Positions 36,437 to 44,715 of a stretch of DNA of 64,000 nucleotides are shown one piece after another (position 1 is the first letter of the stretch; each line of letters opens with the position of its first letter). The translations under genes and the position numbers were made by a program. Source of the stretch: Polaribacter sp. KT25b (GTDB lineage Bacteria > Bacteroidota > Bacteroidia > Flavobacteriales > Flavobacteriaceae); the NCBI RefSeq assembly GCF_900105145.1, contig NZ_LT629752.1:3849501-3913500 (forward strand). The letters run 5' to 3'. The notes beneath the pieces are model-generated. The model searched no databases. It was given only the letters and a program-made list of their open reading frames with translations, and was not told the DNA's origin.

Positions 36437-36853
36437 TTAATTAATTATTACACTTTCTAGATATTGAAAAAACTGAATTTTAAATTTTGTGCATTTAATA
36501 AAGAAATTATGTGTTTTTTCTTCTAATTCATCATGCCTTTTAATAAAAAAATTATCACAAAATAAATCATCACATTCAATCTTATTTGAAATTGAGTTTG
36601 AGTGTAAATTAATTTCTATAAACAAGTCTGAAGCTTCATTTTCTGTTGCATTAATTTCTTTTTTAAATAGCTCTAAGTTTTCAAATAAATTAATTGCATT
36701 CGTTTTATAGATTGATGCTTCTATGAGGTTTTCATAGAATTTATATTCAATAAGCTCTTCTTCTATTTTTGTTTTAAATTGAAGCATATTGTACTTTAAT
36801 TCTTCAATAGATTTTTTTTCATTAAAACTTTTAAAAATATTTTTTGTTTCCAT
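36437..36853 (-). CDS. Helical protein of unknown function
   Basis: 138 residues, acidic and helical (IEELKYNMLQFKTKIEEELI, ENLIEASIYKTNAINLFENL). No signal peptide or membrane segment. It follows the beta-CASP nuclease gene by 15 bp and is the probable last gene of the unit that starts with the Usp at 40098. It shares size and style with the protein encoded at 35887. I cannot assign a function. Confidence 0.65.
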   Translation of the reverse strand: METKNIFKSFNEKKSIEELKYNMLQFKTKIEEELIEYKFYENLIEASIYKTNAINLFENLELFKKEINATENEASDLFIEINLHSNSISNKIECDDLFCDNFFIKRHDELEEKTHNFFIKCTKFKIQFFQYLESVIIN

Positions 36854-36868
36854 TTTGTTTGATGTTAA

Positions 36869-38242
36869 TTAAATTACAACTTCCTCAACACTATCTAGTT
36901 TAGGTATAGTTGCTTGCCAATTATAAGTGTCTTTTATTTTTACTCTAAAAGCATCTAAAGCAGTTGGTTCTCCATGAATTAAATACACTTTTTCTGGGAT
37001 GTTTTTAATGTTCTTCATCCAATTTAATAAATCTTGCTGATCGCCATGCGCAGACAAACTTTCTATGGTTTTAATCGTTGCTTTTACAGGATAATATTTA
37101 CCGTAAAAGCGAATTTCATGAGCACCTTCTAAAAGTTGTCTTCCACGAGTTGCTTCTGCTTGATAACCTACTAATAAAACAGTTGTAGAAGGCTCATCTA
37201 TCAATTGTTGCAAATACGTTAAAACTCTTCCTCCGGTTACCATTCCGCTTCCAGCAATTATAATTTTAGATCTTTTATTATCAATCGTTTCCCAAGTTTC
37301 TTTAAAAGATTGAACAATATTTATGTGATTACACATTGCATTATAGTCTTCAATTGGTAATTTATGCCAGGCTGGAAATCGTTTAAAAACTTCTAAAACT
37401 TTTTCTCCCATTGGGCTATCAACAAAAATTGGAATATTCGGAATCTTGTTTTCTTTGTATAATTTCCATAAAATGTACATCAATGTTTGCATACGTTCTA
37501 CGGCAAAACTCGGAATGATTAGATTTCCTTTGTTGTAAATTGTATCAATAATAATGTTTGCTAACTTTTGTTCTACATCTTCTTTTGGATGTAATTTATT
37601 ACCATAAGTGCATTCAATAAATAAGAAATCTGCCCATTCTGGCGTTTTCGGATTCTCTAAAAGATAATCATTGCTTCTGCCAATATCTCCAGAAAACACA
37701 AAACGTTTTCCGTGAATATCTAATTCTATAAAAGTTGCGCCAATAATATGACCATTATATTGAAAACGATATTTAATATTTTCTGATAAATCAATCCATT
37801 TATTTTCAACTTCTACTTTAAATAGATTTATAGTTTTTTCGGCATCTTCAACTGTGTAAAAAGGCAATGCAGGTTCGTGTTTAGAATAATGTTCTCTATT
37901 CGCTTTTTCTGCATCTTCTTCATTAATTTTAGCACTATCATTTAATATAATTTCTGCAATTGCTAATGTGGGTGCTGTACCAATAATTTTGCCTGTAAAA
38001 CCTTGTTTAACTAGTCTTGGTAAATAACCAACATGATCTAAATGACCATGCGTTAAAAGCACAACATCAATCTTTTTAACAGCTACAGGTAAATCTTTCC
38101 AGTTTAATTCTCTAAGTTCTTTTAAACCTTGAAACATACCACAATCTATCAATATGTTTTTTTCTGAAGTTTCAATCAAAAATTTTGAGCCTGTTACAAC
38201 TCCAGAAGCTCCTAAGAATTTTATTTTAGCAAAATGATCCAT
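36869..38242 (-). CDS. Metallo-beta-lactamase / beta-CASP ribonuclease-like protein
   Basis: 457 residues. The metallo-beta-lactamase motif is LTHGHLDHVGYLPRL (HxHxDH, ~63-68), with further ligands in YNGHIIGA and FSGDIGRS. The beta-CASP insert begins near ECTYGNKLH and includes IPSFAVERMQTLMYIL, then IIAGSGMVTGGRVLTYLQQ and SAHGDQQDLLNW. These resemble CPSF73/YSH1-type prokaryotic RNA nucleases. An RNA-processing enzyme inside a stress island with a hibernation factor suggests RNA remodelling under arrest; that role is inference. It is 3 bp from the ATP-cone gene. Confidence 0.85.
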   Translation of the reverse strand: MDHFAKIKFLGASGVVTGSKFLIETSEKNILIDCGMFQGLKELRELNWKDLPVAVKKIDVVLLTHGHLDHVGYLPRLVKQGFTGKIIGTAPTLAIAEIILNDSAKINEEDAEKANREHYSKHEPALPFYTVEDAEKTINLFKVEVENKWIDLSENIKYRFQYNGHIIGATFIELDIHGKRFVFSGDIGRSNDYLLENPKTPEWADFLFIECTYGNKLHPKEDVEQKLANIIIDTIYNKGNLIIPSFAVERMQTLMYILWKLYKENKIPNIPIFVDSPMGEKVLEVFKRFPAWHKLPIEDYNAMCNHINIVQSFKETWETIDNKRSKIIIAGSGMVTGGRVLTYLQQLIDEPSTTVLLVGYQAEATRGRQLLEGAHEIRFYGKYYPVKATIKTIESLSAHGDQQDLLNWMKNIKNIPEKVYLIHGEPTALDAFRVKIKDTYNWQATIPKLDSVEEVVI

Positions 38243-38245
38243 CGT

Positions 38246-39097
38246 TTAGTGATTTTTACTGTTACACAATTGCTTAAATTCATTTAGTATTTTATCTTTT
38301 CTGATGCTAGAAATACCTAAATGATCTAAGAAAAAAAAGTCTTCAATTAACTCTCTACATAAAACTACATTTCTATTTAATAGAAACTGTTTTTCTCTAT
38401 TTGTAAGTAATGTTGATACTGTTATTGGGTATAATCCTAAGCGATCTATTCTGTCTTTTAAACCATTTCCTTTAGGATAATCCCAACTTAATAAATACAA
38501 GCCACAACAGTTACCAAACTTTAAAGCATCTTCTGTAAACCTTGTATTTGTTACAACCCAACCTGCTGTTAGTTTATTTTGAATTTTACTGCTTTTATCC
38601 CAAAATGATTTAACATCTAAATAACGAGAGTTAATATATAACGGAACTTTTACATTACAATTAAAACCTTGTTCGCTGTGAAACTTACATTCTATAATTG
38701 TAGTTTCATTATTTTTATTTGCAGTAACATCTATTTCATGAGTAACGCATTTACCATTTAAAATTTGACCTACTTCTACATTGTAGCCAGAATGTTTTAA
38801 GATTGCTGCAACAAACCTTTCAAAAGGAAAACCAGTTGGACCTAATTCGTATATTGCTTTTTTTAATTTGTATTTAGAAGCTAAACAATTTTCCTGTTTT
38901 TTGAGTAATGAAAATGCTCTATCATAAATTTCTTTTGTAGAAATCCCTTCATATAATTCATCTTTAACTTTCTCTATAATTTGATTTATAACAACATCTT
39001 CTGCTCCAGTTTTTTTTAATGAATTGTAGAGCTTATTAGCAGAAAATTTTACTTTTTCTCCAGAATATTTTATGATGCTTATATCTTTATCGTTCAT
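38246..39097 (-). CDS. ATP-cone / Mrr-like restriction-endonuclease-fold protein
   Basis: 283 residues from MNDKDISI; an ATG 12 bp upstream is also open. Residues ~1-90 resemble an ATP-cone, the nucleotide-binding regulatory domain of ribonucleotide reductases and NrdR (KYSGEKVKFSANKLYNSLKK). Residues ~95-200 carry a PD-(D/E)xK nuclease pattern: FERFVAAILKHSGYNV, then HEIDV and IIECK. The combination suggests a nucleotide-sensing nuclease or DNA-binding protein. It follows a Usp gene and abuts the beta-CASP nuclease. The biological target is unknown. Confidence 0.75.
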   Translation of the reverse strand: MNDKDISIIKYSGEKVKFSANKLYNSLKKTGAEDVVINQIIEKVKDELYEGISTKEIYDRAFSLLKKQENCLASKYKLKKAIYELGPTGFPFERFVAAILKHSGYNVEVGQILNGKCVTHEIDVTANKNNETTIIECKFHSEQGFNCNVKVPLYINSRYLDVKSFWDKSSKIQNKLTAGWVVTNTRFTEDALKFGNCCGLYLLSWDYPKGNGLKDRIDRLGLYPITVSTLLTNREKQFLLNRNVVLCRELIEDFFFLDHLGISSIRKDKILNEFKQLCNSKNH

Positions 39098-39243
39098 ATT
39101 TAAAATCAAAAAATGAAACTAAATTAATTTGATTTAAAGAAATCTCTAATCTATTTTTTTGCTTGATAATTAGGTGTTATAACTGCTGTTTCAATTGTTC
39201 TAATTTACTTTCTAACTAAATTTTTTGTATTTTTTATCTTGTT

Positions 39244-40098
39244 TTAGTTTCTTAAATCGTGCATTACTAATATTGGAATATTAGAATGAAAGCCCATTTC
39301 TTTTACAAGAGGTTGTGTTAAAACACTACCAAAAAAATAATGCTTTTTATTAATAAATGCCACCATATTACTATCTCTACTTTCAATAAAAATATTTATT
39401 GCAGCTTCTACTGAGTTATATTTTAACTCATGAAATGAACAGGAAACATCTTCAAAAATTTCTGTAAGCAATTGCTTGTTTTCTATTTGATTATTAGTTA
39501 ATTTTTCTTCTTCAGAAACATGTAAGATTGCAATTTTAGCATCACATTTTATAGCTATTTCTATCAGATAAATTAACTCTCGTCTTTTATAATGTGTTTT
39601 ATAACTTGTTGGAAAAACAATTTCTTTTGGTAAGGTGTGGTTTGCTTTTTCTGGAACCACAATTACGGGGCAATTTCTAACCTTTTCCATAACATAAATT
39701 GCAGTTCTACCGTAAGCAATTTGTGTTGAATTTGTTTCTCCTTTTGTGCCCATTACAATCATTTCTATATCTTTCTGCTCCACAATATTTTTGATGGCTT
39801 CTAAAGGATAATTAAAAGTAGAAATGGTTTCAAAATGATGTTTTGGGTTTTTATAACCTTCAACATCTAAGACATCTAAAATTCGTACTAAACCTTGTTC
39901 AGATTTTGCTTTTGAAAGTTCGTATAATTCGCTTCCAGGTTCAAAGTTTATTAGAATGTCATAAACATTTTGTGTTGCAGTAAATACATTTAAAAAGTAA
40001 AAAACACATTCATCATTTTTAAATAATTTTAGAGCATACTCTATAGCATTCCAAGAATTTTTAGAGAAATCTGTTGGTAATAATATTTTACGTTTCAT
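39244..40098 (-). CDS. Universal stress protein, tandem domain (Usp-1)
   Basis: 284 residues, two Usp domains. The first begins KILLPTDFSKNSWNAIEYAL and contains GTKGETNSTQIAYGRT, a variant of the ATP-binding G-x2-G-x9-G(S/T), with Arg in place of Ser/Thr. The second domain lacks an obvious nucleotide motif. Usp proteins support survival in arrest and low energy. The gene has its own Crp/Fnr-type promoter and probably leads a unit running through the ATP-cone, beta-CASP and 138-residue genes. Confidence 0.88.
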   Translation of the reverse strand: MKRKILLPTDFSKNSWNAIEYALKLFKNDECVFYFLNVFTATQNVYDILINFEPGSELYELSKAKSEQGLVRILDVLDVEGYKNPKHHFETISTFNYPLEAIKNIVEQKDIEMIVMGTKGETNSTQIAYGRTAIYVMEKVRNCPVIVVPEKANHTLPKEIVFPTSYKTHYKRRELIYLIEIAIKCDAKIAILHVSEEEKLTNNQIENKQLLTEIFEDVSCSFHELKYNSVEAAINIFIESRDSNMVAFINKKHYFFGSVLTQPLVKEMGFHSNIPILVMHDLRN

Positions 40099-40124
40099 AA
40101 TATGAGTTGTTAAATATGCTGATG

Positions 40125-40167
40125 TAATTATAATTAATAATCTAAAAATATAAAATGATCTAAGTCA
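40125..40167 (-). promoter_or_regulatory. Class II Crp/Fnr-type promoter 2
   Basis: TGATCTAAGTCA (40156-40167 on the plus strand; palindromic core) lies 23 bp from the -7 element TATAATTA (40125-40132, minus strand). This is the weakest -7 of the set. It drives the Usp at 40098. Confidence 0.7.
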
Positions 40168-40169
40168 AC

Positions 40170-41021
40170 TTAGTCCTTTTTTGTATTTGAAGGAATTACC
40201 AAAAAAGGAACATTTAAATGAAAACCGATTTCTTTAATTTTTGATTTAAAAAATAAGTTTTCGAAAAAAGAATGCTTATTATTAATCATCACCAACAAAT
40301 TAACGCGTGTTTTTTGTTGAAATTCAGAAATAGCTTCTGTTACATTTTGATCAGGTACGCTATGAAATACGTGAGAAATAGTATTGAATAACGTATTTAG
40401 TTTTTGTTTATTTTTTTCTTGTTTTTCAGATAAATCATAACCATAAGACACATTTAAAACATGAACTTTTGAAGTTTGAGAAAGAGCAATATCTACAATT
40501 GGTTTTACTTGTTTTTTCTTAAAAGAAATTTCATAATCAGATGGAAATAAGATTTCTTTTGGAGCTTCAAAACTAAAACCACTAGGTATTGCTAATACTG
40601 GGCATTTTGCCTTTTTAATTACATGCACTGTATTTGAACCAAATAAAACTTCATCTAAACCAGTTGCACCTTTTGTACCCATTACAATATAATCCATTGG
40701 TTTGGCTTCAGAAAGTTCTTGAATTTCGAAGGTTAAGGTGTTAAATGAAGAAATTTGAATAAATTTATGATCAGAATTCACATATTTTTTTTCAATTTTC
40801 TTTTGAAGTTTACTAACACCCTTTTCTGATGCTTCTCTCATTGCATCAATTAAACCAAAACTTGCAGCACCTACATTCATGTATTCTACATCATAAATTA
40901 TGGGTGTATACGTGTTTAGTAAAAAGAAATTACATTTTTCATCTTTAAACAATTCAACTGCATATTGAATTGCATTCCAAGAATTATCAGAAAAATCGGT
41001 AGGTAAAAGTATATTTTTCAT
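40170..41021 (-). CDS. Universal stress protein, tandem domain (Usp-2)
   Basis: 283 residues. First domain NILLPTDFSDNSWNAIQYAV with an intact nucleotide motif GTKGATGLDEVLFGSNT. The second domain is degenerate but ends in the sequence shared by the four paralogues (NNKHSFFENLFFKS, FHLNVPFLVIP). It follows Usp-3 by 18 bp and has no promoter box of its own, so it is the second gene of that unit. Confidence 0.9.
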   Translation of the reverse strand: MKNILLPTDFSDNSWNAIQYAVELFKDEKCNFFLLNTYTPIIYDVEYMNVGAASFGLIDAMREASEKGVSKLQKKIEKKYVNSDHKFIQISSFNTLTFEIQELSEAKPMDYIVMGTKGATGLDEVLFGSNTVHVIKKAKCPVLAIPSGFSFEAPKEILFPSDYEISFKKKQVKPIVDIALSQTSKVHVLNVSYGYDLSEKQEKNKQKLNTLFNTISHVFHSVPDQNVTEAISEFQQKTRVNLLVMINNKHSFFENLFFKSKIKEIGFHLNVPFLVIPSNTKKD

Positions 41022-41039
41022 AATGTTTATTTTTAATAA

Positions 41040-41888
41040 TTAAGTACGTCTCATGTTTTGTAATGCTAAAAAAGGAATCTTTATTGATAAACTTATTTTA
41101 TCAATATTATCTTTAAAAAGTATGTTTTCTAAAAAAGAATGTCTTCTATTTATCATAACTAAAATATCTGTTTCATAATCTTCTATGTACTTATTAATTT
41201 CGTTCGAGATATTTTTATCTTTTGTTATTTTAAAATGAATTTTTGTGTTTTTTAAGTTTTCTTTAATAAAAGATTTGTAGCCTTCTTGCCTAACAGATAA
41301 AGAGCCACTGTCTGATATATAAAGTATATCGATTGTTGATTTATAATCAGAAGCTACTTCATTTAAAAGCGCTAATTCTCTTTGTTGATAAGGCATGCTG
41401 TAATCTGTAGCAAAAAGAATATGATTGGGCTTTTTATAAGTATAACCTTGAGGAATTACTAAAACAGGACATCTAACATATTTTAAAACTTGTAGTGTGT
41501 GGCTTCCAAACGTTAGTTTTTTATTATTTGTTTTGCCCAGAGTTCCCATAACAATGAGATCTATGTTTTTTTCTTCTACAACTCTATCTGCCTCATCAAC
41601 AAGAATGTTATTGGCAGATAGAATTTTAAATAGATGTTTAGAGTTTTGGGAAAGCTTTTTAATTTGCTTTAGCGTATTTTTTAGTTGTAATTGAGAGTCT
41701 TTACCTGCAGTTCTAATAACCTCATTAATTACTTCTTTAGTAATAGGCGCATTGCTTAAATTAATATCTTCTTGATATGCATTTAAAATATAAAACTTAC
41801 AAAACTCATGTTTAAACAACGCTAAAGCATAGTTGATAGCATTTATTGAGTTTTTAGAAAAATCGATAGGAATTAATATCTTTTTCAT
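41040..41888 (-). CDS. Universal stress protein, tandem domain (Usp-3)
   Basis: 282 residues. First domain KILIPIDFSKNSINAINYAL with GTLGKTNNKKLTFGSHT, an intact G-x2-G-x9-GS motif. The second domain is degenerate with NRRHSFLENILFKD. It is more diverged than the other three. It heads the Usp-3/Usp-2 unit behind the promoter at 41912-41954. Confidence 0.9.
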   Translation of the reverse strand: MKKILIPIDFSKNSINAINYALALFKHEFCKFYILNAYQEDINLSNAPITKEVINEVIRTAGKDSQLQLKNTLKQIKKLSQNSKHLFKILSANNILVDEADRVVEEKNIDLIVMGTLGKTNNKKLTFGSHTLQVLKYVRCPVLVIPQGYTYKKPNHILFATDYSMPYQQRELALLNEVASDYKSTIDILYISDSGSLSVRQEGYKSFIKENLKNTKIHFKITKDKNISNEINKYIEDYETDILVMINRRHSFLENILFKDNIDKISLSIKIPFLALQNMRRT

Positions 41889-41911
41889 TGTAAGTGTTTT
41901 TAAGGCATATC

Positions 41912-41954
41912 TAAATTTATACCTATTTTTGCACTAAGACAATGATCTACATCA
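41912..41954 (-). promoter_or_regulatory. Class II Crp/Fnr-type promoter 3
   Basis: TGATCTACATCA (41943-41954 on the plus strand) sits 23 bp from the -7 element TAAATTTA (41912-41919, minus strand). It drives Usp-3 and Usp-2. Confidence 0.83.
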
Positions 41955-41998
41955 TGTTATGATAAGAATAATAAATATTTAAAATCTGTATTTACAAA

Positions 41999-42301
41999 TT
42001 ACAAATAAGGTTTTGCTATTCCTTTTCTCTTTTTTAATTGAATTTCTAAGTCAGAAATTGTGTTTTTTACAGCAAGTTCATAATTTTTTTCATCAGAAGA
42101 AGCAAACAATCTTGGTCCAGGAGCGCTTAATTCTATTTCGCAAATCGTTCCTTTATCTTTAGAGTTTTTTTCTTTTTTAAAAACTACGTTTGCACTAATA
42201 ATTTTCTCAAACTTTTTAACCAAACTATCTAACTTTTTAATAGTATAAGCTTCCATAGTTTCACTTGTTGTCATGTTAATGAATTGAATGTTTACGTTCA
42301 T
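41999..42301 (-). CDS. hpf: Ribosome hibernation-promoting factor, short form (HPF/RaiA/YfiA)
   Basis: 100 residues with the HPF fold: VNIQFINMTTSETMEAY (for the usual xHxxxT start), KLDSLVKKFEKI, then CEIELSAPGPRLFASS and AVKNTISDLEIQLKKRKG. Short HPFs bind the 30S decoding centre and help form inactive ribosome dimers when growth stops. It lies 26 bp after the 128-residue membrane-protein gene, so it should be expressed from the Usp-4 promoter. A hibernation factor among Usps strongly suggests a growth-arrest programme. Confidence 0.88.
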   Translation of the reverse strand: MNVNIQFINMTTSETMEAYTIKKLDSLVKKFEKIISANVVFKKEKNSKDKGTICEIELSAPGPRLFASSDEKNYELAVKNTISDLEIQLKKRKGIAKPYL

Positions 42302-42327
42302 AATTATGGATTTTTAAGTTATTAAAA

Positions 42328-42714
42328 TTAAATTAAAATGATTGCGTACCCAATGTTTAAAAGGTATAATCCTATTAGAAAAAGTAATGTATATATTACT
42401 TGTACAAATTTTATGTTTACAAATTTTAACCAATTGATTGTCTGTTTCGGAATAATAAAAAGAGATAAACCAATTACTAAAGATGTGTAACCAATTAGTG
42501 TAATTATAAGTTTCCAATTAGGTTCCCAAATGTTATGAAATAGAATGTTTAACAACCCAATTATAATTGATAAAAATGATAAAATAATCAAGAATTTTTG
42601 ATCTTCTAAATCATTAAATATCTGTCTTATCCTTTTTGGATTAAAGCTCAAAATAACGAAAAAGATAAGTAAATAATATCCCCAAAACTTTGCTAAAAAA
42701 ATTGAACTATCCAT
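42328..42714 (-). CDS. Small four-helix membrane protein
   Basis: 128 residues with four hydrophobic stretches (YLLIFFVILSF, ILSFLSIIIGLLNILF, LIITLIGYTSLVIGLSLFII, VIYTLLFLIGLYLLNIGYAI). No recognised domain. It lies 11 bp after Usp-4 and before hpf, so it is co-regulated with both. Function unknown. Confidence 0.72.
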   Translation of the reverse strand: MDSSIFLAKFWGYYLLIFFVILSFNPKRIRQIFNDLEDQKFLIILSFLSIIIGLLNILFHNIWEPNWKLIITLIGYTSLVIGLSLFIIPKQTINWLKFVNIKFVQVIYTLLFLIGLYLLNIGYAIILI

Positions 42715-42725
42715 AACCTTTGTTT

Positions 42726-43568
42726 TTATTCATGAAGAACTAAGAAAGGAACATCTGTATGATAACTAATTTCCTCTACTTTAGTGTGAAATAATATTTG
42801 TTGAAAATAATTTAGGTTTTTTGCAACCATTGCTATTAAATCTATATTTCTACTTTCTACAAAACATTGCACGGCATCTTCTACTTTTTTATTAGTTAAA
42901 AAATGGAAACTATGTTTGTAATTATAAAAATAATCTTCTAATAATTCTTTGCTTTTTTGTTGATCTCTATTTAATACAGAATCTTTTTTACTAATATTAA
43001 GCACTCTTAATGAAGAGCTAGTTTCTTCTAAAATTTCTGCAATTGGTTGTAATACTTGTAAATTGTTAGATAAAGAAAAATCCGTAGGAAAAGCTACTTC
43101 TTCTAGTTTTTTATATTTTGCATTTTCTGGTACAACAAGTGTTGTGCATTTTACTTTAGTAATAACATCGCCTGTATTGCTGCCAATAATAAATTTACTT
43201 AATCCAGAAGCACCTTTTGTACCCATAACAATAACATCTACTTTTTTTTCTTCGACGTTATTTCTTATAGATTCTATAAAGAAATTGCTTTCTGTTAATG
43301 TGTGAAATTTATGTTTTTTATTTTTTGGAAAATTCTCTGATATTTTTTTTAGAAGCGCTTTTAATTGCGTTTTAGCCGGTTTTATATAAATATCTACAAT
43401 AACATCTTCTGTAGGAATATATGGGTAATCGGTAGTAGCTACGTTACTTAATCTATTAATATGTAATAAATAAAAGTTGCAAGTTGAGTCTTTATAAAAA
43501 TTTAAAGCATACTCAATAGCATTCCAAGAATTATCAGAAAAATCTGTGGGTAATAAAATCGTCTTCAT
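42726..43568 (-). CDS. Universal stress protein, tandem domain (Usp-4)
   Basis: 280 residues. First domain TILLPTDFSDNSWNAIEYAL with GTKGASGLSKFIIGSNT (complete ATP motif). The second domain is degenerate (VAKNLNYFQQILFHTK). It heads a unit with the small membrane protein and hpf. Its promoter has the best -7 element of the island (TAAATTTG). Four tandem-domain Usps within 4.4 kb point to duplications and different ligands or timing. Confidence 0.9.
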   Translation of the reverse strand: MKTILLPTDFSDNSWNAIEYALNFYKDSTCNFYLLHINRLSNVATTDYPYIPTEDVIVDIYIKPAKTQLKALLKKISENFPKNKKHKFHTLTESNFFIESIRNNVEEKKVDVIVMGTKGASGLSKFIIGSNTGDVITKVKCTTLVVPENAKYKKLEEVAFPTDFSLSNNLQVLQPIAEILEETSSSLRVLNISKKDSVLNRDQQKSKELLEDYFYNYKHSFHFLTNKKVEDAVQCFVESRNIDLIAMVAKNLNYFQQILFHTKVEEISYHTDVPFLVLHE

Positions 43569-43590
43569 TTAAATTCGTCTTAGAGTTAGA

Positions 43591-43633
43591 CAAATTTATC
43601 GTTACAGGGCTTTTTAAAAAATGATATTGGTCA
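43591..43633 (-). promoter_or_regulatory. Class II Crp/Fnr-type promoter 4
   Basis: TGATATTGGTCA (43622-43633 on the plus strand), 23 bp, then TAAATTTG (43591-43598, minus strand), an exact TAnnTTTG. It drives Usp-4, the membrane protein and hpf. Confidence 0.88.
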
Positions 43634-43656
43634 TATTGGCTCTAATTAGCTAAAAA

Positions 43657-44715
43657 CTAATAGATGTCTTTTAGTTTTTCTAAATCTAAAATTCTAATAT
43701 TTCTACCTTCAATTTCTATAATATTTTGTTTTTTAAAGTTAGATAATGTTCTTATTAAAGTTTCGGTTGCAATACCAGCAACACTAGCTAAATCGTTTCT
43801 AGAAATTCTTATTTGTTCTTCTGGCTTGCTATTCAATTTTTCTACAAATTTTAAAATTGTATTTGCAGTTTTTTTACTTACAGAACTGTAAGCCATTTGT
43901 AAAAGCTGATTTTTTACAACCGCTAAATCTTCTGTTAGTAATTCTATTAATTCTAAAGTTACTTGATGGTTTTTGTTTAAAACATTTGTTAATGCTTTTT
44001 TAGAAAGACCAACCAATTCTGAATCTTTAATGGCAGTTGCAGATTCTTGATATGATAAATTTTGTGTAAAAGATGTATAACCAAACAAATCATCTTCTTT
44101 ATATAAAGCCGTTGTTAGTTGTTTACCTTGTTCATCTAATTTATGGCATTTTATAAGACCACTAATTATTAAATAAATGTAATTAGAGTTATTGCCTTCT
44201 TGGTATATAATTTGATTTTTAGCAAAATGAAAAATTTCGCCATTATCATCAAAATAATTTTTTAAATCATTTAAATTTCTTATTGATTCTTTTTCTTCTA
44301 TTACTACTTTTTTCTCTTCCTTTTTTTCTCTAAGATCTTTTAATATTGCAGCTTTTGCTAATCTACTTTCAATAGCACTAATTAATTCATCTTCGTTAAA
44401 AGGTTTTGTAATATAATCATCAGCACCTAAATCCATTCCTTTTCTAACATCTTTTCTTTCTGTTTTTGCTGATAAAAAAATAAAAGGAATATGATGTGTG
44501 CTTTCATTTGTGTGTAAAGCTTGTAACACGCCATAACCATCTAGTTCTGGCATCATAATATCGCAAACAATAATATCTGGCAAAGCAACTTTAGCTACTT
44601 CTACACCAATTTTACCATTAGGTGCATTTATAACTTCGTAGTTTGCTAATTCTAAAAGTTCTGATGTGTTTTCTCTTAAAATTAAATCGTCTTCAATTAG
44701 TAGTATTTTTTTCAT
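43657..44715 (-). CDS. Response regulator fused to a Crp/Fnr-type transcription factor
   Basis: 352 residues. Receiver domain ~1-120: phosphoacceptor Asp in DIIVCDIMMPELDGYG, Lys in DYITKPF. After a charged linker, a cNMP-binding-like beta-roll (~160-270, FAKNQIIYQEGNNSNYIYLI) lacks the Arg-x-Ser/Thr pocket for cAMP and has no Fnr-type Cys cluster. The C-terminal winged HTH (~280-350) has the recognition helix ATETLIRTLSNFK. Its Glu and Arg occupy the positions that read TGA in CRP and FNR. The start overlaps the kinase stop by 4 bp. It probably binds TGA-N6-TCA after phosphorylation and activates the island. Confidence 0.88.
   Translation of the reverse strand: MKKILLIEDDLILRENTSELLELANYEVINAPNGKIGVEVAKVALPDIIVCDIMMPELDGYGVLQALHTNESTHHIPFIFLSAKTERKDVRKGMDLGADDYITKPFNEDELISAIESRLAKAAILKDLREKKEEKKVVIEEKESIRNLNDLKNYFDDNGEIFHFAKNQIIYQEGNNSNYIYLIISGLIKCHKLDEQGKQLTTALYKEDDLFGYTSFTQNLSYQESATAIKDSELVGLSKKALTNVLNKNHQVTLELIELLTEDLAVVKNQLLQMAYSSVSKKTANTILKFVEKLNSKPEEQIRISRNDLASVAGIATETLIRTLSNFKKQNIIEIEGRNIRILDLEKLKDIY

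Noticed and set aside
38246..41888. Restriction-modification or other phage-defence island
   Set aside because: The Mrr-like protein has no methyltransferase or defence neighbours and is embedded in a stress regulon, so a defence role is not supported by context.
42314..42517. 67-residue frame overlapping the 128-residue membrane protein gene
   Set aside because: It overlaps almost all of a hydrophobic, co-transcribed gene in another frame and has no independent start context.
43657..44715. Oxygen sensing by the Crp-type regulator itself
   Set aside because: It has no Fnr-type cysteine cluster and no CooA-like heme features, so sensing is better placed in the kinase.
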